Assembly: GCA_944322675.1 (NCBI GenBank)
Contig: CALUPO010000002.1
Span: forward strand, 146,264-210,263
Origin: Candidatus Gastranaerophilales bacterium
GTDB lineage: Bacteria > Cyanobacteriota > Vampirovibrionia > Gastranaerophilales > Gastranaerophilaceae
Length of the DNA: 64,000 bases
Direction of reading: 5' to 3'
The notes beneath the pieces were generated by a model. It was not told the DNA's origin and did no database searches. It saw nothing but the letters and a program-made list of their open reading frames with translations. The position numbers and the translations under genes were made by a program. Within the stretch, counting starts at the first letter, position 1. Each line of letters begins with the position of its first letter. Below, piece after piece: positions 16,876 to 26,585 of the stretch.

Positions 16876-17748
16876 TTATTTTAAATGAATTGATAAAAGC
16901 TTAGAAAAAATACTTCTCAATTCCGCACGTCTGGCAACAATATCAACTTGACCGTATTTCAAAAGATATTCTGCAGTTTGAAATCCTTCAGGCAATTTTT
17001 GTCTAATTGTACTTTCAATAACTCTGCGTCCGGCAAAACCTATACGTGCTCCCTTTTCAGCAATAATAATATCGCCAATGGTCCCAAAACTTGCTGTTAC
17101 TCCACCAAATGTAGGTTCTGTTAATAATGTCATATATAATATTCCTGCCTCATTAAGTTTAGAAACAGCCAAACTTGTTTTAGCCATTTGCATTAAACTT
17201 AAAGCACTTTCTTGCATTCGTGCTCCTCCTGAAGCTGTTATTACAAGAACAGGCAATTTTGTCTCAAGAGCTTTTTCCATAAGCAAAGTCACTTTTTCTC
17301 CAACAACAGACCCCATCGAACCACCCATAAAATCAAAATCCATAACAGCCGCCAAAAGCTTATAACCATCAATCTTAGCTTTCCCGCATACCACAGCATC
17401 ATTTAAATTTGTCTTATCCTGTGCAGCCTCAAGTCTTGATTTATAACTTTGAGTATCAATAAATGTCAAAGGATCTGTTGGTTTAATGTTTGTAAAAAGC
17501 TCACAAAAACTATTTTCATCAAATATTTGTGCTATTCTTGTTTTTGCATTTATTCGAAAATGATAATCACACTCGGGACAAACATGCTCATTTGCTTCAA
17601 ATTCTTTTCTTGGAATTTGAAGACCGCAATTATAACACTTAACCCACAAATCACCTATTTTATCATCTATTGAAACATCTTTTGGCCTTGCAAGCTTCTG
17701 TTGTTCTTTTCTTTCTATAAACCAATCCTTAAGTGACTTATTTTGCAC
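16876..17748 (-). CDS. accD: Acetyl-CoA carboxylase carboxyltransferase subunit beta
   Basis: This is the partner of AccA in the carboxyltransferase. The N-terminal zinc ribbon is intact, with cysteines at residues 38, 41, 57 and 60 (KCYNCG and CPEC). The crotonase-like domain follows with MDFDFMGGSMGSVVGEK and ITASGGARMQES. The start is GTG at 17748, behind a strong AGGGAGGT; no nearby ATG fits. At 290 residues the length is normal. It heads the accD-accA-prmA-kdsB run and is divergent from obg, with 176 bp between them holding the promoters of both. Confidence 0.95.
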   Translation of the reverse strand: MQNKSLKDWFIERKEQQKLARPKDVSIDDKIGDLWVKCYNCGLQIPRKEFEANEHVCPECDYHFRINAKTRIAQIFDENSFCELFTNIKPTDPLTFIDTQSYKSRLEAAQDKTNLNDAVVCGKAKIDGYKLLAAVMDFDFMGGSMGSVVGEKVTLLMEKALETKLPVLVITASGGARMQESALSLMQMAKTSLAVSKLNEAGILYMTLLTEPTFGGVTASFGTIGDIIIAEKGARIGFAGRRVIESTIRQKLPEGFQTAEYLLKYGQVDIVARRAELRSIFSKLLSIHLK

Positions 17749-17912
17749 TTTACCTCCCTAATATTAATCAAATTTAATTATTTTAATTTAATTATATAAC
17801 CAAAAAATTTTAATTACAATTTTACTTAATTAGTATAAAGAATAAAAAAAAATAATCAATAGGTGAAAAGAATGAAAGTTTAAATATTTAACTTGCAAAA
17901 TTATTTTTTTGC

Positions 17913-17918
17913 TATAAT
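17913..17918 (+). promoter_or_regulatory. -10 box directly upstream of obg
   Basis: TATAAT ends 7 bases before the obg ATG, so initiation at the usual distance would start the mRNA at or next to the start codon. The -35 region is weak (TTGCAA lies too close, at 17894-17899), so this is tentative. Confidence 0.4.
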
Positions 17919-17924
17919 TAAATA

Positions 17925-19322
17925 ATGTTTTTGGATAAAGTTAAAATAAAAATTGAATCAGGCAATGGCGGCAATGGTATGGTTGCTTTTCGTCGTGAAA
18001 AATATGTCGATAAAGGAGGGCCTTATGGCGGAGATGGGGGAAGAGGAGGAAATGTATATTTAATTGCTGACAGCAACATTTCAACTTTGCTTGATTTTAA
18101 ATATAAAAGTATTTTTAAAGCTCAAAATGGTGAAAAAGGCAGAACGAAAAATCAACATGGCAAAAATGGGGATGATTTATTTATAAAAGTACCTTTGGGC
18201 ACAATAGTAAAAGATATAAATAACAATCTTGTAATAGCAGATCTAAAAGAATCCGGTCAAACTATTCTTGTTGCAAAAGGAGGACGTGGAGGACGCGGAA
18301 ACTCAAAATTTGCAACTGCACAAAAAAGAGCACCTCAATTTTGTGAACCAGGAGAACCTGGTATAATACGTGAACTTGAGCTTGAATTAAAACTTATAGC
18401 CGATGTGGGGCTTTTAGGAATGCCAAATGCCGGCAAATCAACATTTATTTCTGTTATTAGCGATGCTAAACCCAAAATTGCAAACTATGCTTTTACAACT
18501 CTAAAACCAAATTTAGGAGTAGTAAAAAAACAAAACGGAGATTCTTATGTTGTTGCTGATATTCCAGGCATAATTGAAGGAGCATCACTTGGAATAGGTC
18601 TGGGATTCCAATTTTTAAGACATGTAGAAAGATGCCGTTTTTTAGTTCATATAATTGATGCTTCTTCTCAAAATCCTCTTGATAATTACTTTAAAATAAA
18701 TGAAGAACTTAAAAAATATAGTGAACACCTAAGCAGCCTATACCAGATTATTGCTCTTAATAAGATAGATTTAATTAATGAAGATGTGAAAACAAAATTA
18801 TTTAACGAATTTAAAAAAATAAATAATGACGTATTTTTAATTTCCGCTGTCACAAATTATGGTATTAAAGAACTTTTAAACTTTATAACTCTTAAAACAA
18901 CACAAATTGAAAAATCAGAATTGGAAATTGATATTGATTTTGATAATATTGTTAATAAAAATGATGATAGCGATTTTTTTGTACAAAAACTTGGAAAAAA
19001 TTGCTATTGTGCAGATGGCGGAAAAATAAGACGTCTTGTTTCAGTAACTGATGAACGCAATTTAGATCAAACTTACCGTCTTCATAATATTTTAGATGCA
19101 ATGATGGTATTTGATGCGTTAAAACAACTTGGCTTAAATGATGGTGATTCAGTTTTCCTGGGTGGACGCGGAAATTACTATGAAGGCTATCAGGCAATTA
19201 TTGAAACGCTTAAAAATAATGAAAAAAAAGTTTTCGTTGATAAATCAAACTTTAAAAGATTGGAAAGTATAAATGCCAAAGTAAAAGGTAAAAATACTCT
19301 TGAATTTATATATTACGATTAG
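17925..19322 (+). CDS. obg: GTPase Obg/CgtA
   Basis: This essential GTPase acts in large ribosomal subunit assembly and stress signalling. The Obg fold fills the first 155 residues (FLDKVKIKIESGNGGNGMVA, with the Gly-rich GGPYGGDGGRGGNV). The G domain follows with G1 GMPNAGKST, G3 DIPGIIEGA and G4 NKID. The C-terminal 110 residues look like a diverged OCT domain, including the stretch DGDSVFLGG, followed by a basic tail. At 465 residues it is within the range of long Obg proteins. It is monocistronic and divergent from accD. No Shine-Dalgarno site is visible, in line with the very close -10 box. Confidence 0.95.
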   Translation: MFLDKVKIKIESGNGGNGMVAFRREKYVDKGGPYGGDGGRGGNVYLIADSNISTLLDFKYKSIFKAQNGEKGRTKNQHGKNGDDLFIKVPLGTIVKDINNNLVIADLKESGQTILVAKGGRGGRGNSKFATAQKRAPQFCEPGEPGIIRELELELKLIADVGLLGMPNAGKSTFISVISDAKPKIANYAFTTLKPNLGVVKKQNGDSYVVADIPGIIEGASLGIGLGFQFLRHVERCRFLVHIIDASSQNPLDNYFKINEELKKYSEHLSSLYQIIALNKIDLINEDVKTKLFNEFKKINNDVFLISAVTNYGIKELLNFITLKTTQIEKSELEIDIDFDNIVNKNDDSDFFVQKLGKNCYCADGGKIRRLVSVTDERNLDQTYRLHNILDAMMVFDALKQLGLNDGDSVFLGGRGNYYEGYQAIIETLKNNEKKVFVDKSNFKRLESINAKVKGKNTLEFIYYD

Positions 19323-19346
19323 TTAATCATATTATCATAGTGTTTA

Positions 19347-19374
19347 TTGAATTTCATTATGGTTTTGGTATACT
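19347..19374 (+). promoter_or_regulatory. Promoter for ftsH
   Basis: TTGAAT (19347-19352) and TATACT (19369-19374) are 16 bp apart and lie about 60 bases before the ftsH ATG. A second TATAAT at 19382-19387 could serve as an alternative -10. Confidence 0.5.
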
Positions 19375-19432
19375 AAAATAGTATAATAAGAAAAGTTGAC
19401 AGAAGAGATAAATAAAAAGGATAATTAGAATA

Positions 19433-21298
19433 ATGCAAAAAAATCAACAAATCGGATTTTTTATTGTAATTGCAGTGTTAACAGTTGTTTTATTTTTAAT
19501 GCTGTTAAGTGGCACCAATACAAATACAATTGAAATATCATATTCAAATTTTGTAAACAAAGTACAATCAGGCGAGATATCAAAAGTTGAAGTGGCTGGA
19601 AATACCATTTTATCAGAACCTAAAGTTCAACCTAAAAAAAATGTTGCCATTGTCAAATCAACATCAGCCCCTGCACCAAAACTTGTTTACAAAACAGAAA
19701 TACCTAATAATGATACAACATTAATGCCCATTTTGAAACAGAATAACGTTGATATTTCGGTAAAAAAAGTTAATGAACCAATAAGTTTCTTTAGTTGGGT
19801 TGGAACGTTTCTACCTTTATTATTTTTAATCGGCATAATGATAATTATATTTAAAACAATCCAAACAGGCGGTTCACAAGCTATGTCGTTTGGTAAAAGT
19901 AAAGCAAAATTAATGCAGGATAAAGTAAAGGTAACATTTAAAGACGTTGCAGGCATAGATGAAGAAAAACAAGAACTTGAAGAAATTGTGGATTTCTTAA
20001 AAAATGGAGAAAAATATATAAAACTTGGAGCAAAAATCCCCAAAGGAGTTTTACTTGTAGGAGCACCCGGAACAGGTAAAACCCTAATGGCAAAAGCTGT
20101 TGCTGGTGAAGCAGGAGTGCCTTTCTTTTCCATATCAGGGTCTGATTTTGTGGAAATGTTTGTTGGTGTTGGTGCATCTCGTGTTCGTGATTTATTTGAA
20201 CAGGCAAAAAAACATCAGCCTTGTATAATATTTATTGACGAAATAGATGCTGTTGGTCGTCAACGCGGTGCAGGTCTTGGCGGTGGGCATGATGAACGTG
20301 AACAAACATTAAATCAACTTCTTGTTGAAATGGATGGATTTGATGAAACAATAAATGTAATTGTTGTTGCGGCCACAAATAGACCTGACATTTTGGATAA
20401 TGCTCTTTTACGTCCAGGACGATTTGATAGACAAATAGTTATAAACCGTCCTGATGTTAACGGAAGAGAACAAATATTAAAAGTACATGCCAAAAATAAA
20501 CCGTTAGATGAAGATGTCGATTTAAAAGTCATCGCAAAAAGAACACCAGGATTTACAGGAGCAGATTTACAAAATGTTTTAAATGAAGCCGCTCTTTTAG
20601 CTGCAAGATATGATGGCTCTAAAATAACAATGGAAAATATGGAAGAAGCTATTGATAAAGTTATTGCAGGACCTGAGAAAAAAAGCAGAATAATTTCAGA
20701 TGAAGAAAAAGAAAACACAGCCTATCATGAAGTGGGTCATGCTCTTCTTGCAAAATTACTTAAAAATTCTGATCCTCTTCATAAGGTATCAATAATCCCA
20801 AGAGGTATGGCTCTGGGTGTTACTATGACTTTACCTGAAAAAGATCATTTAACATTGAAAAAATCTCAACTACTTGACAAAATAACAATGTTGCTTGGAG
20901 GACGGGTTGCAGAAGAAATTGTTTATGGTTCTCAATGTATTACAACAGGTGCACAAAATGATTTAGAAAAAGTTTCAAATATTGCCCGTAAAATGGTTAC
21001 AACTTGGGGAATGTCTGAAAAAATGGGCAATATGGCATATGGTAAAAGCGAAGAACATGTTTTTATGGGTCGAGATTTTGGTCATATACGTGATTTTTCT
21101 GAAGATATAGCTGCTCAAATTGATAAAGAAGTCAAAAAAATTGTTGATGAAAATTATGAAAGAGCAAAACAATTACTAAGTGAAAATAGAGATATGCTTG
21201 ATATTCTTTCAAAAGAACTCCTTGAAAAAGAAACAATCGATGAAAAAGAATTTGAAGATATAATGAACCAAATAAAATCTCAAAGACAGCAACAGTAA
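19433..21298 (+). CDS. ftsH: ATP-dependent zinc metalloprotease FtsH
   Basis: FtsH is a membrane-bound AAA+ protease that degrades misfolded membrane proteins and regulators. Two transmembrane helices (about 7-27 and 120-143) enclose a periplasmic domain with a low-complexity Lys/Pro/Ala patch near 63-85. The AAA module has Walker A GAPGTGKT at 210-217, Walker B IIFIDEID near 265 and the arginine-containing second region of homology. The zinc protease motif HEVGH lies near 434. At 621 residues it is normal. The ATG has AAGGATAATTAGAATA upstream. It stands alone, followed by genes on the opposite strand. Confidence 0.96.
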   Translation: MQKNQQIGFFIVIAVLTVVLFLMLLSGTNTNTIEISYSNFVNKVQSGEISKVEVAGNTILSEPKVQPKKNVAIVKSTSAPAPKLVYKTEIPNNDTTLMPILKQNNVDISVKKVNEPISFFSWVGTFLPLLFLIGIMIIIFKTIQTGGSQAMSFGKSKAKLMQDKVKVTFKDVAGIDEEKQELEEIVDFLKNGEKYIKLGAKIPKGVLLVGAPGTGKTLMAKAVAGEAGVPFFSISGSDFVEMFVGVGASRVRDLFEQAKKHQPCIIFIDEIDAVGRQRGAGLGGGHDEREQTLNQLLVEMDGFDETINVIVVAATNRPDILDNALLRPGRFDRQIVINRPDVNGREQILKVHAKNKPLDEDVDLKVIAKRTPGFTGADLQNVLNEAALLAARYDGSKITMENMEEAIDKVIAGPEKKSRIISDEEKENTAYHEVGHALLAKLLKNSDPLHKVSIIPRGMALGVTMTLPEKDHLTLKKSQLLDKITMLLGGRVAEEIVYGSQCITTGAQNDLEKVSNIARKMVTTWGMSEKMGNMAYGKSEEHVFMGRDFGHIRDFSEDIAAQIDKEVKKIVDENYERAKQLLSENRDMLDILSKELLEKETIDEKEFEDIMNQIKSQRQQQ

Positions 21299-21302
21299 AA
21301 AT

Positions 21303-22343
21303 TTACATTTTTATTGCTGCTTTTATAATTTTACTTTCTTTATGCATGATTAAAGCCCTTTCTGTTTCAGCCAAAGAAAAGGTTTTTGTAATTAGTTTAT
21401 TTACATCAATTTGTTTATTAATAATTAAATCAAGAGCCATTTTAAAATATTGAGGAGTATGGTGGAATATTGACAAAACTTTTATTGAATCATAATGAAG
21501 ACGGGATGTTTCAATTGAAAATTTTGTACCCGATTTACATCCACCAAACAAATGAACAATACCGCCTCGCCTAACAAGATCAAACATTTGTTCCCACACT
21601 TGAGGTAATCCCACACACTCAAAAGCTACATCTAACCCTTTATTTTGAGGAGTTATAGATAAAAATATTTTTTTAGGATTTTTATATTTCGTAAGGTCTA
21701 TAATTTCATCAGCATCACCAAAATCCTTTGCTAGTTTTAATTTTAAAGGATTTCTTCCTGCAGCAATAACTTTTGCACCTTTAAGTTTTGCAAGTTTAAC
21801 AAACATTAGACCTATTGGTCCAAGACCAATAACTCCAACGGTATCACCTTGTTTTATCTGTGTTTTTTCTATACCATGAACAACATTAGCCAAAGGTTCT
21901 GCAAAAGCTGCATTCTCAAATGGCACACTATCAGGAATTAAGTACATATTTTTTTTCACTATTAATTTTGGAATGTTTATATATTCTGCATAGGCTCCAT
22001 TAAGTAAGTTTAAATGTTCACAAAGATTAAATTCACCTTTCTTACAAAAAAAACATTCTCCACAAGGTGCACTATTTGCAGCGACAACTCTATCACCTAC
22101 TTTAAAATTTTTAACATTTTTCCCAACCATTTCAATAGTTCCGGCAAATTCATGCCCAAATATTGAAGGAACTTTTTTTATTAATACAGGATGACCTCTA
22201 TCATAAGTTTTAACATCCGTGCCACATGTAAGAGCCGTATCAATTTTTATTTGTACTTCATCATCTTTTGGATCACAAATATTAACAGTTTCATATTTTA
22301 TACATCTTGGAGCATAAAAATTTATAGCATGCATTTTTTTCAT
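21303..22343 (-). CDS. Zinc-dependent alcohol dehydrogenase-like oxidoreductase (1)
   Basis: This is a medium-chain dehydrogenase/reductase of 346 residues. The GroES-like domain has TCGTDVKTY and the GHEFAGTI motif. The structural zinc site CGECFFCKKGEFNLCEH supplies the four cysteines. The Rossmann motif is VIGLGPIGLM. Relatives include sorbitol, threonine and alcohol dehydrogenases; the substrate cannot be assigned. The ATG overlaps the stop of the upstream homologue by 4 bp (ATGA), so the two are translationally coupled. They appear to be the downstream part of an operon that begins with pilus assembly genes. Confidence 0.85.
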   Translation of the reverse strand: MKKMHAINFYAPRCIKYETVNICDPKDDEVQIKIDTALTCGTDVKTYDRGHPVLIKKVPSIFGHEFAGTIEMVGKNVKNFKVGDRVVAANSAPCGECFFCKKGEFNLCEHLNLLNGAYAEYINIPKLIVKKNMYLIPDSVPFENAAFAEPLANVVHGIEKTQIKQGDTVGVIGLGPIGLMFVKLAKLKGAKVIAAGRNPLKLKLAKDFGDADEIIDLTKYKNPKKIFLSITPQNKGLDVAFECVGLPQVWEQMFDLVRRGGIVHLFGGCKSGTKFSIETSRLHYDSIKVLSIFHHTPQYFKMALDLIINKQIDVNKLITKTFSLAETERALIMHKESKIIKAAIKM

Positions 22344-23356
22344 ATTTTTATAAAAGCCTTCATTATCTTATTATTTATTGTATCAGAAACAGCTTTATTA
22401 ATATCAAATAATTTATATTCTTCTACCGGAAAATCTATTACTACATTTTTTTGTTCTAACAATCTTAATGATTCTTTTAAATCATTTGGAGAAGGCGAGT
22501 AACTTCCCATAATTTCAAGTTCACGGTAATATATTTCATTATTGGCATAACCTAAATCTTTATCATTAATTGATGAAAATACAACTATTTTTCCACCATT
22601 TCTTACACTTTTTAAAGCAAAATCAATAGCACTTCTAGCCCCTGAAGTCATAAAAACACAATCAACACCATATCCATCTGTCAATTGTCTTATTTTATTT
22701 GATGTTATATCATTATTTTCAAAAACCAAACCATTTATATTAATTTTTTTAAGATTATCAACTCTTTCACAAATTAAATCAACACCAATAACGCTCATAT
22801 CATAAGAAACTAACGCTTGTGACATTAAATATCCTATTGACCCCAATCCTACAACAAGAGTTTTATCATTTTTTAATAATCTTGCCCTTTTTATTGCTCG
22901 GATGCAACAAGCCAAAGGCTCCATAAATGAAGCTTCAATAACTGACAAATTTTGTGGTTTAATAAATACCGTATTTTTTAAATGATTTGCAGTTAAATAA
23001 ACAAATTCAGAAAAACCACCAGGAATAATGTTAGATTTTTTAAACTCTTCGCACATTGAATAATTTTTATGTTTACAATAAATACATTTGAAACAAGGAA
23101 CATGATGAGCCGCAACTACAATATCTCCAACTTTAAAATTATTTATATCACTATTAAGTTCAACAATTTCTCCAACAACTTCATGTCCTAAAAAAGAATT
23201 ACTTGCTTGGGAAACATTTTTTATTTTTGAAATATCAGACCCACATAAACCACACCCAATAACCTTAATTAATGCACCTTTTGAATTACAGCACATATTA
23301 TTAAAATTAAAATCTTGAATTTTTAGCTCGTTTCCGACTAATCTAACTGTTTTCAT
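22340..23356 (-). CDS. Zinc-dependent alcohol dehydrogenase-like oxidoreductase (2)
   Basis: A second medium-chain dehydrogenase of about 338 residues. It has the catalytic zinc region GCGLCGSDISK, GHEVVGEI, the four-cysteine structural zinc loop CFKCIYCKHKNYSMC and a Rossmann motif VVGLGSIGYL. It is clearly paralogous in layout to the next gene, but the two sequences are not close. I place the start at ATG 23356 (MKTVRLVGN), 7 bp after the PilO-like gene's stop; upstream in-frame starts would overlap that gene. Two adjacent dehydrogenases may act on related substrates or as a heteromer, which is inference. Confidence 0.84.
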   Translation of the reverse strand: MKTVRLVGNELKIQDFNFNNMCCNSKGALIKVIGCGLCGSDISKIKNVSQASNSFLGHEVVGEIVELNSDINNFKVGDIVVAAHHVPCFKCIYCKHKNYSMCEEFKKSNIIPGGFSEFVYLTANHLKNTVFIKPQNLSVIEASFMEPLACCIRAIKRARLLKNDKTLVVGLGSIGYLMSQALVSYDMSVIGVDLICERVDNLKKININGLVFENNDITSNKIRQLTDGYGVDCVFMTSGARSAIDFALKSVRNGGKIVVFSSINDKDLGYANNEIYYRELEIMGSYSPSPNDLKESLRLLEQKNVVIDFPVEEYKLFDINKAVSDTINNKIMKAFIKI

Positions 23357-23363
23357 TTTAAAC

Positions 23364-23930
23364 TTACTTTTTTGCATACATATGTAAAGTAATATCAATA
23401 ATCAAAATACGTTTATCTTTTTGATATGGCATAATATCAACCGTTTTTATATTTATAAGATAAGGATACATAAAAAGAGCATTTAAAAACCTTTGAAAAT
23501 CACCATAAGGACCAATCAAAGACAACTTTACACCACAAGCAATATACGAATTAGGATCATTTGCAACAAGCACATCACTTGCTAAATCTTCAATATAATC
23601 AACTTTCCTCAATTTTAACTGATTTTTTAATGCTATATCTGTTATTTCCTCAAGAATAGCATTTAAAGCAATAACAGAACTGCTATATGCATACTTAGGC
23701 TTATAAACTTCTCTTTGTTCTAATTTTGAATATTTCAAATTTTCTATATTTTGACGTTTTTGCACTTCTAAAAATTTAACATTTAAATCATTAACTTTTT
23801 GTTCCATTTCTTTCATACGCGTTATATTATCGCGTACAAGCTGAACTTTAGGTAATATTTTATAGACACAAAATGCTATTACCAGAATTATTACAAGAAA
23901 ATATAAATAATATGTTTTTAATACTTTCAC
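23364..23930 (-). CDS. PilO/GspM-like pilus assembly protein
   Basis: The 188-residue protein has one N-terminal transmembrane helix (about residues 7-24, YYLYFLVIILVIAFCVYKIL), a coiled-coil region at about 35-75, and a C-terminal ferredoxin-like domain ending in LIIDITLHMYAKK. That is the layout of PilO and GspM, inner-membrane alignment proteins that pair with PilN or GspL. The start is GTG behind AGAGGTGAG. It follows the PilM/PilN fusion by 24 bp. The call rests on layout and neighbour rather than strong motifs. Confidence 0.65.
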   Translation of the reverse strand: MKVLKTYYLYFLVIILVIAFCVYKILPKVQLVRDNITRMKEMEQKVNDLNVKFLEVQKRQNIENLKYSKLEQREVYKPKYAYSSSVIALNAILEEITDIALKNQLKLRKVDYIEDLASDVLVANDPNSYIACGVKLSLIGPYGDFQRFLNALFMYPYLINIKTVDIMPYQKDKRILIIDITLHMYAKK

Positions 23931-23954
23931 TTAGTCTCACCTCTTATAGTTCTT

Positions 23955-25637
23955 TTATCGTGATGGCATTTGCTTTGGTGGTGCAGAAACAGGTTCCATC
24001 TTTGAAACATTTGGCTTAGCTTTTATACCTTGAACTTTTGCTAAATTACCTTTATTATTTTCTGCTGTTAACTTTGCTAAAACACTATTATATTTAGTAT
24101 TTGATAACTCAAAAACATATAAATTACCACCATTATTATATAAATCGCCAATATCTTCAGAATTTTTAAATTCTAACTTTGTTAATAAAATATCAGAATC
24201 TAAAACCATACTTTTAACATTTTTAAAAAACTCATAAACTACACTAACTGATGTAGCCTCACCTTTAATTAAAACAGCACCACTTGAATCAGTATAATAT
24301 TGCGTTAACCATAAATTATGCGGTTTATCAATTGATATTGAATCATAATATAATTTTTCCATCCTATTATTTGATATTATATCAAATTGAATAAAACGAG
24401 AATCAACCTTATTTGCACTTTCTGCAAATGCTTTAAGTTTTGCTTCTAAAGCTACAGCTTCATCATTATATTTCTGAATAATTTTATTCTGACTATTAAT
24501 GGTATAAGTAAGTAAAAAGAAAATACCACTAAATATAATCAAAATACTCAAAACACAAGCTAATGTTATACTTTGCATTAACCTATTAGTAAGAACAATG
24601 ATTTGACCTTTAAACTCAATGGTAACTGTCTTATCCTGATTTAATACATTAGTTTTTATAAAATTTAAAGTATAAAATTCAGGAATATAATTATAAACAG
24701 CAACACCAACAGCTTCAGGTGTTATTTGATTAACATACTCGGGTAATATACTTAAATTAACTTTTGTTACAGGATATGAAGAATATTTATTTTTTTCAAT
24801 AAATCCTATTTCACCGTTAAAATTTAATTTAGTGACCAAAAGTTCTGCACTTACATTTTCAACCTCACTTATAATAAGCATAGCTTCTGATGGGTTAGAT
24901 TCAATAGTATCACTTATTTCTTTTACAATATTTTGATATATCTCAACTTCATCATAAGATTGAATAGGCATTGGAATTTCTATATAATTATTCCAATCTT
25001 CACCATTTAAAGTAAAAATACAAAAAGCATTAGGTGAAATTAAAAGAACATTAGTAAGAACATTAGCTTTAAAATATTTGGACCATATTAAACCACGTAT
25101 TAATGCACTATTTGAAGTTTCAACTGCAACAACATTACAACCCATTTCCTCAAGGACTTCCTGGGTTTTCATAACAACATTTTCTTGTATAGCTCCAACA
25201 ACATATCGTACATAACCATTATTTGATTGTTGCTTGTGAAGTTTAAAAAAACTAACCATAGGAACAGCCGTTCTTATTACATAATTATTTTCAGCCTCTG
25301 ATACAACAGCTGTTTCAACTTCATCATCTTGCAATTCAAGCGGCATATCCATAAAATTAAAATAAACATTAGGTAAACAAACTATAACATCACTATCTTT
25401 AGGTGAGACATTTATTTCTTTAAACAAACTTTCCAATGTATCCTGAAAATTAATAAAATCTTCAATTTCTCTAATCCTTACATTATAATTTACATGAGAA
25501 TTTGCATACTTTACAACCTCATGGGTTGAAGGATTAATTTGTATTACCTCAACCATTCCATTTAATGAAACATTAATCCCTATATAATTCTTTTTCTTTA
25601 CTTCAAAAAACTTTGATATTGTTTTAATAACTTCCAT
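23955..25637 (-). CDS. GspL-like fusion of PilM (actin-like) and PilN domains
   Basis: The N-terminal 330 residues resemble PilM, the cytoplasmic actin-like ATPase-fold protein (KNYIGINVSLNGMVEVIQIN, then VCLPNVYFNFMDMPLELQDD). Near residue 350 a single transmembrane helix (QSITLACVLSILIIFSGIFF) begins. It is followed by a coiled coil and a periplasmic PilN-like domain to about residue 525, then a Pro/Lys-rich tail. In type IV pilus systems PilM and PilN are usually separate genes, while type II secretion GspL joins both halves in one chain. I use ATG 25637; a TTG two codons earlier is possible. With the PilO-like gene it forms an inner-membrane platform for pili or pseudopili. Confidence 0.72.
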   Translation of the reverse strand: MEVIKTISKFFEVKKKNYIGINVSLNGMVEVIQINPSTHEVVKYANSHVNYNVRIREIEDFINFQDTLESLFKEINVSPKDSDVIVCLPNVYFNFMDMPLELQDDEVETAVVSEAENNYVIRTAVPMVSFFKLHKQQSNNGYVRYVVGAIQENVVMKTQEVLEEMGCNVVAVETSNSALIRGLIWSKYFKANVLTNVLLISPNAFCIFTLNGEDWNNYIEIPMPIQSYDEVEIYQNIVKEISDTIESNPSEAMLIISEVENVSAELLVTKLNFNGEIGFIEKNKYSSYPVTKVNLSILPEYVNQITPEAVGVAVYNYIPEFYTLNFIKTNVLNQDKTVTIEFKGQIIVLTNRLMQSITLACVLSILIIFSGIFFLLTYTINSQNKIIQKYNDEAVALEAKLKAFAESANKVDSRFIQFDIISNNRMEKLYYDSISIDKPHNLWLTQYYTDSSGAVLIKGEATSVSVVYEFFKNVKSMVLDSDILLTKLEFKNSEDIGDLYNNGGNLYVFELSNTKYNSVLAKLTAENNKGNLAKVQGIKAKPNVSKMEPVSAPPKQMPSR

Positions 25638-25767
25638 GCCCAACTCATACTTACTTATAAACTAATGTTCATATTAACATATATACTAAAAAAAATCCAA
25701 TAAAAACTTTTAAAGTTGGTTTATTTGATGTATTATTTATATATATTTTTTATTAAAATCAATTTAT

Positions 25768-26541
25768 ATGAGTAATTATAATATGCAAGATAATATAATA
25801 GTATACGGAAAAAATGCCGTTATTGAATTATTAAAAACAAATAAGCGTAATGTAAATAAAATATTTATCTCCAAAAATTTGCATTATGATTCAAAAATAA
25901 ATGAAATTTTTGATTTAGCAAAAAAAAATAATATTTTATATACTATAACAACAAAAGAAAATATTGATAAGCAATTTGACAATACCATAAAGCATCAAGG
26001 TGTCATTGCATTTGTTTCACCTGTTGAGTATTATGATTTTTATGATTTTTTACAAAATAAAGCTGTAAAAATTAAATCAAATAACTTAAAAGTTATAATT
26101 TTAGATGGTGTTGAAGATCCATATAATCTTGGCTCTATTATAAGAACTTGTGTTTGTGCAGGATATGATGGCATAATAATTTCAAAACACAGAAGTGCAA
26201 AAATAAATTCTATTGTTGAAAAAACAAGTGCCGGTGCTATAAATCACATTTCTATTGTACTTGTCAATAACCTTAATAACATAATTAAAGAGCTAAAAAA
26301 GCAAAACATATGGATAATTGCAACAAGTGCAAATTCAAAAGATAATTATTTTGAAATTGACTATAAGAATATGAATTTTGCAATTATTCTTGGCTCGGAA
26401 GGTTATGGGATAAAACAATCAATATTAAATAATGCTGATTTTAAAGTTAAAATACCTATGATGACCAATTTTAATTCATTAAATGTGTCTAATGCAGCTT
26501 CAATTTTAATATATGAAACCATACGACAACAATTTAAGTAG
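25768..26541 (+). CDS. rlmB: 23S rRNA 2'-O-ribose methyltransferase, RlmB/TrmH (SpoU) family
   Basis: The N-terminal SpoU substrate-binding domain starts IVYGKNAVIELLKTN. The C-terminal SPOUT domain carries the three family motifs: LDGVEDPYNLGSIIRT, ILGSEGYGI and IPMMTNFNSLNVSNAASI. Members methylate a ribose in 23S rRNA or tRNA; RlmB modifies G2251 in E. coli. The size of 257 residues fits. The ATG at 25768 follows TAAAAT by only 8 bases; an in-frame ATG five codons later is an alternative start. It is divergent from the pilus genes and sits just upstream of the sigma factor gene. Confidence 0.88.
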   Translation: MSNYNMQDNIIVYGKNAVIELLKTNKRNVNKIFISKNLHYDSKINEIFDLAKKNNILYTITTKENIDKQFDNTIKHQGVIAFVSPVEYYDFYDFLQNKAVKIKSNNLKVIILDGVEDPYNLGSIIRTCVCAGYDGIIISKHRSAKINSIVEKTSAGAINHISIVLVNNLNNIIKELKKQNIWIIATSANSKDNYFEIDYKNMNFAIILGSEGYGIKQSILNNADFKVKIPMMTNFNSLNVSNAASILIYETIRQQFK

Positions 26542-26585
26542 CCAAAATATAAAAATTGTGTATAATTAAAATGGGAGAAATTGTT

